Positions 18,091 to 25,858 of a stretch of DNA of 64,000 bases are shown piece by piece (the first letter of the stretch is position 1; each line of letters begins with the position of its first letter). Both the position numbers and the translations under genes were made by a program. The DNA is from Caproicibacter fermentans (GTDB lineage Bacteria; Bacillota; Clostridia; Oscillospirales; Acutalibacteraceae), in assembly GCF_009746625.1 (NCBI RefSeq), contig NZ_VWXL01000052.1, forward strand, positions 62,001 to 126,000, in the 5' to 3' direction. The notes under the pieces are model-generated. The model was not told the DNA's origin and did no database searches. It was given only the letters and a program-made list of their open reading frames with translations.

Positions 18091-18594
18091 TTATTCCTTA
18101 TTGTTTTTTTTCAGCATGTCCGAGCCCTTTTCAATGGCGAGGGACCCGGCGCGGACAACCTCCCGGATTCCGTAGGGAGTCAGCAGCCCCAGCAGCGTGC
18201 GGCTCTGCTCTTCGTCGCCCGAAAAGCGCAGCGTTAAGGAAGAGGGCGCCACATCGATGATTTCCGCTCCCATCAGCCGCGCGACGTTGAGAACCTCCGC
18301 GTGCTGCCTGGATTTGCAGGCGACCTTGACCAGCGTCAGCTCACAGCTGACGAACGACCCGGGTTCCAGAACCTTGACCTTAATGACCGGGATCAGCTTG
18401 TTCAGCTGTTTTTCGACCTGCTCCACAATATATTCGTCTCCGTCGACCACGATGGTCATACGGGAAATTTTGGGGTTCTGCGTGGTTCCGACGGCAAGGC
18501 TGTCGATGTTGAATCCCCGGCGAGAGAACAGGCCCGCCACGCGGGACAGAACGCCCGGCTGGTTTTCCACCAGAACGGAAAGAGTATGTTTCAT
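18091..18594 (-). CDS. ilvN: acetolactate synthase small (regulatory) subunit
   Basis: Regulatory subunit that activates the large subunit and confers valine feedback inhibition. 167 residues, usual for IlvN/IlvH. The N-terminal ACT domain opens with KHTLSVLVENQPGVLSRVAGLFSRRGFNID. The C-terminal domain is typical (LRFSGDEEQSRTLLGLLTPYGI). It lies 15 bases after ilvB with a GGGAGGGA site. The symbol ilvH is equally used. Confidence 0.95.
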   Translation of the reverse strand: MKHTLSVLVENQPGVLSRVAGLFSRRGFNIDSLAVGTTQNPKISRMTIVVDGDEYIVEQVEKQLNKLIPVIKVKVLEPGSFVSCELTLVKVACKSRQHAEVLNVARLMGAEIIDVAPSSLTLRFSGDEEQSRTLLGLLTPYGIREVVRAGSLAIEKGSDMLKKNNKE

Positions 18595-18609
18595 GCGGCT
18601 TTCCCTCCC

Positions 18610-20238
18610 TTACAGCGTCGGCGCGCAGGGATCGACCCGGCACACCAGCAGAAACGGCCCGGAGGCCTCGAGCATTTCCCGCGCAAGGTGTTCGGCGGAG
18701 TCGTTGGAATCCGCCAGCACGGACCGGATACCGTAGGCTTTCGCCAGCGCGACGAAATCGGGGTCCCCCGTCAGCTGCGTTGCGGGGCAGCGCCCCTCGT
18801 ACCATTTATTCTGAATTTCCCACACCATGCCGAGCCTGGTGTTCTGCATCAGGATGATTTTTACCTCCGCGCCGCTTTCCACCAGGGTGGCCAGCTCGCA
18901 CAGCGACATTTGGAACGCGCCGTCTCCGCAGATGCAGATCACCTGCCGGTTCGGCTTTGCCAGCTTTGCCCCAATGGACGCCGGCAGCGAATACCCCATG
19001 GTGCCCAGCCCGCCGGAGGTGAGGAACCGCCCCTGCTTCACATTAAAGCTGGAGGCCGCCCAGATCTGGTGCTGACCCACGTCGGAAACCAGAATCGCGT
19101 CCTCCCGCAGCAGGGACGAAAACGCGCGGAAGAAGGAGCGCGGCTCGACAAAACCCGTCCCGTTCTGCGGGGTGCCGTGGGGAACGAATTCCGCCCTTTC
19201 CTGTTTCAGCCGCCGGGTCCAGGCGCTGTCCTCCCCGGCCGGAACCATCTGCTGGGAAAGGCTTTTCAGCACTAAGCGGACGTCGCCGACGATCGGAATG
19301 TTGACCGCCATGTTTTTCCCGATTTCCGCCGGGTCGACGTCAATATGAATGATCGTCGCTTTTTCCGTGATTTTTTCCGGGTCGTTGACGGCGCGGTCGC
19401 CGACCCTTGCCCCGCAAAGCAGGATGCAGTCCGACTCGTGAATCGCGCGGTTCGCGTTTTCGTGCCCGTGCATGCCGATCATGCCGAGGTAGAGCGGGCT
19501 GTCCATCGGCATCACGCCGAGTCCCATCATGGTCGAAACGACCGGTATCCGGGTTCCCTCCGCAAAGGAGATCAGCTCTTCCCGCGCGGCGGCGCTCACC
19601 ACGCCCCCGCCGCAGACGATCAGCGGCCGTTTTGCCGCGCGGACGGCTTCCGCCGCGCGTTTGACCTGTACGGCGTGCCCCTGCGTGCGGGGCTTGTACC
19701 CGGCGATTTCGGCTTTCTGAGGATAAGTGAAAGAACCCGTTTTTGCCGTCTGCACATCCGTGGGAATGTCGATCAGCACCGGGCCGGGCCGCCCGGTGGA
19801 GGCGATGTGGAACGCCTCTTTAAACACGCGCGGCAAATCCGCAAGATCCTTGACCAGGTACGAGTGCTTTGTAAACGATTCGCACGCGCCGGTGATGTCT
19901 GCTTCCTGAAACACGTCGCGCCCCAGGAGCCACTGGTTGACCTGCCCGGTAATCGCGATTAAGGGAATCGAATCCATATACGCGGTCGCAATGCCGGTAA
20001 TCAGGTTCGTCGCGCCGGGGCCGGAGGTCGCCACGCACACGCCCGGTTTGCCGGAAGCGCGCGCGTAGCCGCTCGCCATATGCGCGGCGTTCTGTTCCTG
20101 CCGCACCAGCACATGGCGGATGTTCGACAGGGACAAAGAATCGTAAAAAGGGCAGATGGCAGCGCCCGGATAGCCGAATACCAGCTCGACCTGCTCGCTT
20201 TCAAGGCATTTGACCATGATTTCGGCTCCGGTAATCAA
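18610..20238 (-). CDS. ilvB: acetolactate synthase large subunit
   Basis: ThDP-dependent condensation of pyruvate, first common step of valine, leucine and isoleucine synthesis. 542 residues from this start. Visible features: FGYPGAAICPFYDSL, the ThDP-activating Glu region in RQEQNAAHMASGYARASGKPG, central FAD-fold domain, and the ThDP-binding GDGAFQMSLCELATL...N motif. The start chosen is TTG 20238, because it gives MITGAE at the usual family position and lies 8 bases after AAGGGAG. GTG 20247 touches that site, and ATG 20208 would cut conserved residues. Confidence 0.95.
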   Translation of the reverse strand: MITGAEIMVKCLESEQVELVFGYPGAAICPFYDSLSLSNIRHVLVRQEQNAAHMASGYARASGKPGVCVATSGPGATNLITGIATAYMDSIPLIAITGQVNQWLLGRDVFQEADITGACESFTKHSYLVKDLADLPRVFKEAFHIASTGRPGPVLIDIPTDVQTAKTGSFTYPQKAEIAGYKPRTQGHAVQVKRAAEAVRAAKRPLIVCGGGVVSAAAREELISFAEGTRIPVVSTMMGLGVMPMDSPLYLGMIGMHGHENANRAIHESDCILLCGARVGDRAVNDPEKITEKATIIHIDVDPAEIGKNMAVNIPIVGDVRLVLKSLSQQMVPAGEDSAWTRRLKQERAEFVPHGTPQNGTGFVEPRSFFRAFSSLLREDAILVSDVGQHQIWAASSFNVKQGRFLTSGGLGTMGYSLPASIGAKLAKPNRQVICICGDGAFQMSLCELATLVESGAEVKIILMQNTRLGMVWEIQNKWYEGRCPATQLTGDPDFVALAKAYGIRSVLADSNDSAEHLAREMLEASGPFLLVCRVDPCAPTL

Positions 20239-20279
20239 ACGTACCACTCCCTTGCTTTCGTTTGAATATTTTGTCTTCC

Positions 20280-20308
20280 ATTATAAAATGGATTCGGATG
20301 CAAGTCAA
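20280..20308 (-). promoter_or_regulatory. ilvBNC promoter
   Basis: Minus-strand TTGACT (20303-20308), 17-base spacer, TATAAT (20280-20285). The predicted leader is only about 35 bases, too short for a T-box or leader-peptide attenuator. Confidence 0.85.
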
Positions 20309-20353
20309 CACTTTTATTTAGTAAAGTACGAAATGAGCCGTTATGAATTTTTG

Positions 20354-20421
20354 AGCAAAAGCCGGTAGTGACAAATCGGAAATATGGTTTGAAGATTTTC
20401 CCAATGATTCCCGGCTTTTTT
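20354..20421 (+). terminator. large terminator-like hairpin between ilvB and the secreted-protein gene
   Basis: AAAAGCCGG and CCCGGCTTTTTT pair around about 50 bases that include a smaller GGAAA/TTTCC stem. It points in the plus direction with no plus-strand gene before it. It may end an unrecognised small RNA or insulate the cassette. The rest of 20239-20644 is AT-rich with an inverted repeat GTAACA...TGTTAC near 20483, possibly an operator. Confidence 0.4.
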
Positions 20422-20644
20422 CATGCGAAGCAGCCTTAATTGAAAAATTTTAAAAATTTTTTTAAAAAAGCTGTAACAAAATAGGGTGTTACGGTGTTGT
20501 ATTAATTAGAGGGATGTAAATTCTTCCAATTTTTTAAAAGTGGGTGATACCGATGCAGAATTAAAGAGACGGTCTTTTGCGAATGCCTATTGCCTGAACG
20601 AACGCCAAAAAACTTTGTTGAAAACGAAGGGAGATTTATTTACA

Positions 20645-21115
20645 ATGAAAACAAAAAGAATGGTATCATTTCTTCTGCTAATTTCCATGGTGTCTGCTTT
20701 TCTAGTTTTTCCGGCCAACGCGGCGGAAAAAGGTGTTGTACAAAAATACAATACAAATGGTGGTATCACCATCAAAAGCACCTTGCCGGTTGATGGCCCC
20801 ACTGATGGAGCAATTGCTGCAGACTCTTATAGTGGAAGTAGATATGGTGATTTGTCTACTGCTTCAAAGTGCGCTGCACTTGTGGCAGCTATTTGTGGAT
20901 ATGGCTCCGCAGCAAAAGCTTTCGCGAAAGCAGCACCAATTATAGCTAATTTGGATAATATAGGCGCACCCGCCAATGTTTATTATGTTTGTACTGAGTA
21001 TTATACAGACGAAACAGAAATGTACTACTATTACAAGTATGACTTTTATAGTGATCCTTCACATTCGAATTATCTCGGATCTTCGTATACATCAATTATA
21101 ACAAAATGGTATTAA
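20645..21115 (+). CDS. secreted protein of unknown family
   Basis: 156 residues. A clear signal peptide occupies about 1-25 (MKTKRMVSFLLLISMVSAFL... cleaved near ANA-AEKG). The mature part is small, neutral and Ser/Gly/Tyr-rich, with two cysteines close together (KCAALVAAICGYGS) and a tyrosine-rich C-terminus (ETEMYYYYKYDFYSD, ending TSIITKWY). Codon use is clearly AT-richer than neighbouring genes. ATG 20645 follows AAGGGAG at good spacing. A bacteriocin-like or host-surface peptide is possible, but nothing proves it. It heads a run of four small membrane-protein genes. Confidence 0.75.
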   Translation: MKTKRMVSFLLLISMVSAFLVFPANAAEKGVVQKYNTNGGITIKSTLPVDGPTDGAIAADSYSGSRYGDLSTASKCAALVAAICGYGSAAKAFAKAAPIIANLDNIGAPANVYYVCTEYYTDETEMYYYYKYDFYSDPSHSNYLGSSYTSIITKWY

Positions 21116-21178
21116 TATAGAAATTAATACTCAACATCTCTTTACAGCGTATTGTGTAGAGAATAAACTGTAAATAAG

Positions 21179-21221
21179 AATGCGCCTTGAAATATTTTTA
21201 TTCAAATCAAGGCGCATTTTT
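21179..21221 (+). terminator. intrinsic terminator after the secreted-protein gene
   Basis: AATGCGCCTTGA and TCAAGGCGCATT form a perfect 12-bp stem followed by TTTT. Confidence 0.9.
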
Positions 21222-21263
21222 ATACTATATCATCTTTTTAACTTGTTGAAGGGGGGATGTCTG

Positions 21264-21572
21264 ATGCAGAATGTTTTTCAAAATATCCGAGCCCTTGCGC
21301 TCCAAAATAACCAGAATGTTTGGACAGTTCTGATAAAAGTTGCGGTTCTGCTTGCGATGGTGGTCTTTCTTTTTCAGTTCTATCAATATAAGGCGCGGAA
21401 GAAACCTCTTCGTTATCCAAAACTTCACGCCGGCGGGCATTTTCTGTCTTTTCTCGTCGATGTTTATCTGGCAATCGTTCTTTCTCTCAGCCAATTTATC
21501 GGATTAACGCTGTTCATTTTGGCGTCGTATGCCTATTCCATTTACTATAAGCCGCCGGAAGCCAAACATTGA
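21264..21572 (+). CDS. small membrane protein, unknown
   Basis: 102 residues with two hydrophobic helices (about 19-38 and 66-92) joined by a basic loop QYKARKKPLRYPKLHAGGH. Start chosen at ATG 21264 after GGGGGG. It begins about 40 bases after the terminator of the secreted-protein gene and ends 25 bases before the next small membrane gene. No family recognised. Confidence 0.65.
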   Translation: MQNVFQNIRALALQNNQNVWTVLIKVAVLLAMVVFLFQFYQYKARKKPLRYPKLHAGGHFLSFLVDVYLAIVLSLSQFIGLTLFILASYAYSIYYKPPEAKH

Positions 21573-21597
21573 CGCGGCGGAAAAGGAGCTTTTAACG

Positions 21598-21918
21598 ATG
21601 CCGAAACGCAATTTTTTCTGGTATGCTTTATACTCGGTTTTCGCCGCGTGCACGCTGGTGGCCGCCTCGGCGGGCCAGTGGATGAAACGCGAAACCATGG
21701 GAACGGGGCCGCTGCTGTATCTTACCATTGCATTTTTATTTTTGACGCTGATTTTCCTGCTTCTGTTCTATAAAACGGATCAAGAACTTTTCTTTGCCCT
21801 GATTGCCCGCAAAAGCGGCGCGTTCCCCGCGTCCGTTCCCAAGTGGCCCCATTATCTCGTGCTTGCGGCGATTGTTTTGTTTTTCGTTTCCTGCTTTCTG
21901 GGGCTGATCCCCAAATAA
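21598..21918 (+). CDS. small membrane protein, unknown
   Basis: 106 residues with three predicted transmembrane segments (about 8-25, 38-60, 86-104). The start follows AAAAGGAGC. Likely in one operon with its neighbours (15-25 base gaps). No family recognised. Confidence 0.65.
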   Translation: MPKRNFFWYALYSVFAACTLVAASAGQWMKRETMGTGPLLYLTIAFLFLTLIFLLLFYKTDQELFFALIARKSGAFPASVPKWPHYLVLAAIVLFFVSCFLGLIPK

Positions 21919-21933
21919 AACCGCCAAAGGAGG

Positions 21934-22341
21934 ATGAAAATGAAAGTGAAACCGCTCTGGGCGCTGTCCTTTCTCATTGCTATTCTTTACAACCTTTTTT
22001 TCTTTACGCTGCTAGTCTGCTATTACGGCAAGGTTTCGTCCATTGTTTCCTTTTTCTCCGATTTGGATGTCACGTTGATTTTTCTTGTAATCGGACTCAT
22101 TGTTTTGTCCCTGCTCTACTTTCTTCTGTTATGTGCCGCAAAGCCTTTTCAGCGGATGAATAAAAAGGAAATCCGAATAGTTATTGTGATTGTCGTCTGC
22201 GAGTGCGCCGCTCTGCTCCTGATTTACCCGAAGGCGCCTTCCCTGCCAATCGGTTATCTTTGTCTGGAGGTTTTGTCGCTTCAGATACTTTTTTATTTAT
22301 ACCGCATGAAACTGGCAAATGGAAAGGATATGTTCCAATGA
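21934..22341 (+). CDS. small membrane protein, tandem copy 1
   Basis: 135 residues with four hydrophobic segments (about 7-30, 40-68, 78-96, 100-118), beginning MKMKVKPLWALSFLIAILYN. The start follows AAAGGAGG. A second, almost identical copy starts exactly 404 bases downstream. The last residues (LANGKDMFQ) are unique to this copy and the stop overlaps the start of copy 2 by 4 bases. No family recognised. Confidence 0.65.
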   Translation: MKMKVKPLWALSFLIAILYNLFFFTLLVCYYGKVSSIVSFFSDLDVTLIFLVIGLIVLSLLYFLLLCAAKPFQRMNKKEIRIVIVIVVCECAALLLIYPKAPSLPIGYLCLEVLSLQILFYLYRMKLANGKDMFQ

Positions 22342-22823
22342 AAATGAAAGTGAAACCACTCTGGGCGCTGTCCTTTCTCATTGCTATTCTTTACAACCTT
22401 TTTTTCTTTACGCTGCTAGTCTGTTATTACGGCAAGGTTTCGTCCGTTGTTTCCTTTTTCTCCGATTTGGATGTCACGTTGATTTTTCTTGTAATCGGAC
22501 TCATTGTTTTGTCCCTGCTCTACTTTCTTCTGGTATGCGCCGCAAAGCCGTTTCAGCGGATGAGCAATAAGGAAATCCGAATAGTTATTGTAATTGTCGT
22601 CTGCGAGTGTGCCGCTCTGCTCCTGATTTACCCGAAGACGCCTTCCCTGCCAATTGGTTATCTTTGTCTGGAGGTTTTGTCGCTTCAGATACTTTTTTAT
22701 TTATACCGCATGAAACAAAGGGATTGGAAGATTAATTCCGCGCCGCTTCTTGCATTTTTTCGTTCCGGATATACAGGAAACGAAACAGCGCTGCCGCCGA
22801 AACCGCCGCCACCGCGTGGCTGA
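22338..22823 (+). CDS. small membrane protein, tandem copy 2 with altered C-terminus
   Basis: The first about 123 residues match copy 1 with only a few changes (SSVVSF, LLVCAA, RMSNKE). After YRMK the frame diverges and runs on for some 37 residues (QRDWKINSAPLLAFF...) antisense to the end of the convergent MATE gene, ending 92 bases inside it. The native stop therefore seems to have been lost when the duplication joined new sequence. It could still be translated as a 161-residue protein. Confidence 0.55.
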   Translation: MKMKVKPLWALSFLIAILYNLFFFTLLVCYYGKVSSVVSFFSDLDVTLIFLVIGLIVLSLLYFLLVCAAKPFQRMSNKEIRIVIVIVVCECAALLLIYPKTPSLPIGYLCLEVLSLQILFYLYRMKQRDWKINSAPLLAFFRSGYTGNETALPPKPPPPRG

Positions 22824-24075
22824 CGAGCACCGCCCACCAGACCCCGCCGAGGCCGAGGCTTCCCCGCGACAGAACAAACGCGAGCGGCATCCGGATGACA
22901 ATATAGTAGAAAATCATGAGCGCCATTCCCATGCCCGGCTTTCCCATTCCGTTCATTGTGCCGAGGAAGCAGTTTGTCACCGTATTCAGCACATATCCCA
23001 CGCCGATGACGCCGAAATACCACGCGACGATTTTCGCTACGTCCGCGCTGCTTAAAAACAGACCGGAAAGCCAACCGGCAAATCCCACGACCGGCACGGT
23101 CAGCAAGACCAAAAGCACACAGCCGAACAGCAGGGACTTCTTCGTGTAATCGGCGGCGCGGTCGGCGCGCCCCGCGCCGAAGCACTGCCCGGTGATGGTC
23201 GTCAGCGCCATGTTCAGCGCCATGGCGGGATAAAAAAGGATGATTTCCAGTTTTCCGGTCACGCCGTAGGCCGCGACGGCGGTCACGCCGAATCCGCCCA
23301 CGATGGCGGTCAGCACGCCGGTGCTCAGGGCGGGAATGCTCTGCTGTACGGCGGAGGGCAGGGCTTTGAACAGAATCTGTTTTCCCTCGCTCCATTCAAT
23401 GGCGGAAATCTGAACGTGAAACAGCTTTTTCCGCGCGAGATATGCAATGAGAATCACCACGGAAAGCGTCTGTGAAAGCAGCGTTGCGGCGGCCGCCCCG
23501 GCGAACCCCCATAAATGGATGAACAGCGGGTCAAGGCAGGCATTCAAAATGGTGCAGAATAAAATGGAGACCGCCTGAAGCGTGGTGTTGCCGTAGCTGC
23601 GCAGCACGGTGGTGAAATAAAGATAAAAGTAATCGGCGGGCAGCGCGAGCAGATACAGCGCAAGATAGCTTTTTGCCAGAGGGAAGACGGACGCGGGCGT
23701 GTTCATCGCGCGCAGAATCCCGTCAGCGAACCCTTCGCACAGGCCGGTTAAGAGAACGCTCATGACTAGAAATCCCATGAACGAAGTGGAGATCAGCGCC
23801 GTCACCCGCTTTTCGTCCTTTGCGCCGATTGCCTGCGAGAGCGGAATCGAAAGCCCGTTGGAAGCGCCCATCCCGAGCGCGGTCAGAATCAGAATGATGG
23901 GGGTGGAGCTGGTCAGCGCCGCCATCGCGCTTTCCCCCAGCAGGTTGCCGATCCACAGACTGTCCACCAGGTTATACGCCATGTTCAGCACCAGCGCCAT
24001 GAGCAGCGGCAGCGCCATTTTCATCAGACCGGAGGTCGTCTTTTCCTCCGCGAAATTGATCCTTGATTTCATCAA
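22732..24075 (-). CDS. MATE family efflux transporter
   Basis: Cation-coupled multidrug antiporter of the MATE/NorM group. 447 residues, twelve predicted transmembrane segments in two halves. The opening KMALPLLMALVLNMAYNLVDSLWIG and the second-half GGFGVTAVAAYGVTGKLE repeat are typical. Two 17-base operators upstream match one in front of the adjacent TetR gene, so the pump is probably its regulated target. The start is followed by ribosome site AAGGAAG upstream. The 3' end overlaps the convergent duplicated membrane gene. Confidence 0.93.
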   Translation of the reverse strand: MMKSRINFAEEKTTSGLMKMALPLLMALVLNMAYNLVDSLWIGNLLGESAMAALTSSTPIILILTALGMGASNGLSIPLSQAIGAKDEKRVTALISTSFMGFLVMSVLLTGLCEGFADGILRAMNTPASVFPLAKSYLALYLLALPADYFYLYFTTVLRSYGNTTLQAVSILFCTILNACLDPLFIHLWGFAGAAAATLLSQTLSVVILIAYLARKKLFHVQISAIEWSEGKQILFKALPSAVQQSIPALSTGVLTAIVGGFGVTAVAAYGVTGKLEIILFYPAMALNMALTTITGQCFGAGRADRAADYTKKSLLFGCVLLVLLTVPVVGFAGWLSGLFLSSADVAKIVAWYFGVIGVGYVLNTVTNCFLGTMNGMGKPGMGMALMIFYYIVIRMPLAFVLSRGSLGLGGVWWAVLVSHAVAAVSAAALFRFLYIRNEKMQEAARN

Positions 24076-24179
24076 AATTCTTCCTTTCTGAGTTGCCGGG
24101 GGATTCCATTCCCCTGCGGCGGTATCCGAAACGCAGGACCCAATGAGAAACTGGATTCTATCGTTAAAGGCATTGATGC

Positions 24180-24196
24180 TGAATGAACGCCATTCA
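24180..24196. promoter_or_regulatory. TetR-type operator 1 (MATE promoter region)
   Basis: TGAATGAACGCCATTCA, 17 bases, inverted arms TGAATG/CATTCA. It matches the motif at 24264 and 25015. Confidence 0.65.
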
Positions 24197-24263
24197 TCAA
24201 AAAGCGAACCATCGTCTTTCCTCCGAAATACAAATAAGGTTTTCTAGGAGAAGAAAATTTATA

Positions 24264-24280
24264 TGAATGAATATCATTCA
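24264..24280. promoter_or_regulatory. TetR-type operator 2 (MATE promoter region)
   Basis: TGAATGAATATCATTCA: perfect 7-base arms around ATA. It lies between the MATE and TetR genes. The 24076-24386 gap otherwise holds only AT-rich sequence and no gene. Confidence 0.75.
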
Positions 24281-24386
24281 ACAAAATGGCAAAAAAACCT
24301 TTCAAAAACGAAAGGATTTTCTATTTCGGCGGAGCTGCATGCACGCCGGCGGGGCGCGGAAATAGATCCGAACGGATCCGTCCGCG

Positions 24387-24959
24387 TTAAAACAATTCCA
24401 GCATCTTGAGCTGAAACTGACGAATGCGGCGGGATTTTTCCTCCGGAGCAAGGTCATGCGACAACAGAATGCCGAGCTGCCCGTAAATGAAAAAACTGGC
24501 CGCCGTGCGCGCGTCATCCACATGGATTTCCCCGGCTTCCTGCGCATTTTGCAGCTGTTTCGCCAGTAACGGCGTTAACTTTTCACACAGGCGCAGAGAA
24601 AGACGGTCGTGGAACGGGCGGCTTCCCTCGCCGTGAAAAACGCGGTAATAATCGCTCCCCTCGCTTTCGATCTGCGGGTAAGCAGGCGAGCAAAGAATCT
24701 TTTCGCGCGGGGTTTTGCTCCCGTCGCACAGAATCGGAAGCATCTTGCTGACCTGCATGTCGGCGTAGTGGTCGATCGCCGCCTCAAACAGGGCTTCTTT
24801 CGAGGGAAAATAGCGGTAGCAAAGGCCCTGCGCGATCTTTAGCGATTCCGCGATGTCGCTGATGGAGGTTTTATCGTACCCTTTTTCGCTGAACAGCTTC
24901 ATTGCGGCGTCCAGAATTTCCTGTTTGCGCTCTTCCGGCTCTTTCGTAATCCGCGTCAT
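24387..24959 (-). CDS. TetR/AcrR family transcriptional regulator
   Basis: 190 residues from ATG 24959. The N-terminal helix-turn-helix (about residues 10-55) reads RKQEILDAAMKLFSEKGYDKTSISDIAESLKIAQGLCYRYFPSKEALFEAAIDHY, the standard TetR domain. The C-terminal ligand domain includes SFFIYGQLGILLSHD. Probably represses the adjacent MATE pump and itself through the 17-base operators. An upstream in-frame ATG at 24995 is less likely because it precedes the ribosome site. Confidence 0.92.
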   Translation of the reverse strand: MTRITKEPEERKQEILDAAMKLFSEKGYDKTSISDIAESLKIAQGLCYRYFPSKEALFEAAIDHYADMQVSKMLPILCDGSKTPREKILCSPAYPQIESEGSDYYRVFHGEGSRPFHDRLSLRLCEKLTPLLAKQLQNAQEAGEIHVDDARTAASFFIYGQLGILLSHDLAPEEKSRRIRQFQLKMLELF

Positions 24960-25014
24960 TGCGTCATCTCCTTCGGGATAAAACCAGAATAGCACAACGG
25001 CGATGTTTTGTCAA

Positions 25015-25031
25015 TGAATAATGTTCATTCA
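25015..25031. promoter_or_regulatory. TetR-type operator 3 (tetR promoter region)
   Basis: TGAATAATGTTCATTCA differs from the perfect palindrome by one arm base. It lies 55 bases before the tetR start, fitting autoregulation. Confidence 0.65.
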
Positions 25032-25049
25032 ATAAAATTTTAACGGAAG

Positions 25050-25775
25050 CTATTTTTTCCGCGCGGTGGCGGAGCGGTAGATGAAAAACGCCGCGAGGGC
25101 GGGAACCGCGACAACGCAGAGCAGCGGAATCGCCCGCGCGTAGTTTCCGCTGCCGAGCGCGTGCCCGCCGAACGAGCAGAAGAGCAGCGCCGGGACGCGG
25201 ACCAGCGTGGAAATGGCGAGGAAACGTGAAAACCTCTGCGGCACGAAAGCGGCGGAAAGAATGAACAGCCGCTTCGGCAGGCCGGGAATCAAAAACACGG
25301 TCCATGTGGCAAGGCGGCGCGCCGTTTCGTCGCGCAGAATCCACGGGCTTTCCCCGTGCGGGAATAAGAGAAGGAAGAACCGCTCCCCAAACAGCTTGGC
25401 AAGGGTAAAAATCAGCGCGGTAGAGCATACGACGGAAACGAGCGTCAGCAAAAAGCCGCCGAACGGCCCGAAAAGATAACCGGCCGCGACCGCCGTCACT
25501 TCCAGCGGGAGCGGCAGGAACCCCTGTACCACCTCGAGGCCGAAGACCGTCAGGACGCCGAAAGCACCCTGACGCCGAACGACGGCGCGCAGGCGTGCCG
25601 GGTCGGAAAGCATGACCGCCAGCGGACGGCACAGCGCCGCCGTCAAAAGGACAAACAGGGCGAGCGCCGCCGCCAGAACCAGCGCGCCCAGCAGGGTTTC
25701 CCTCCGCCGGGCGCGCCGTTCCGGCGCGGCCCCGCCGTTTGCGCGCGACTTCATTCGAATCAGGATGGTTTTCAA
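25050..25775 (-). CDS. TVP38/TMEM64 family membrane protein
   Basis: 241 residues, about five or six transmembrane segments, basic N-terminus (MKSRANGGAAPERRARRRE). The core QGFLPLPLEVTAVAAGYLFGPFGGFLLTLV and later PGLPKRLFILSAAF are the conserved SNARE-associated/DedA-superfamily (VTT) motifs. These proteins are thought to act in membrane lipid handling. It stands between the tetR promoter and the MFS gene on the same strand, but a functional link is not evident. Confidence 0.85.
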   Translation of the reverse strand: MKTILIRMKSRANGGAAPERRARRRETLLGALVLAAALALFVLLTAALCRPLAVMLSDPARLRAVVRRQGAFGVLTVFGLEVVQGFLPLPLEVTAVAAGYLFGPFGGFLLTLVSVVCSTALIFTLAKLFGERFFLLLFPHGESPWILRDETARRLATWTVFLIPGLPKRLFILSAAFVPQRFSRFLAISTLVRVPALLFCSFGGHALGSGNYARAIPLLCVVAVPALAAFFIYRSATARKK

Positions 25776-25858
25776 GCGAATTCTCTCCCGCTCCCGTTCA
25801 TTTCCCGTGTTCTATTATTATATGGCGGGCGGAACAGGAAATTCACGGGAATGGGAAA

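Noticed and set aside
20239-20644. T-box or leucine-type leader for ilvBNC.
   Set aside because: Predicted transcript start lies only about 35 bases before the start codon and no T-box sequence (GGTGGNACCGCG) occurs.
24072-24305. A 77-codon minus-strand frame between mate and tetR.
   Set aside because: It spans the operators and promoter region, starts without a ribosome site and overlaps the mate start.
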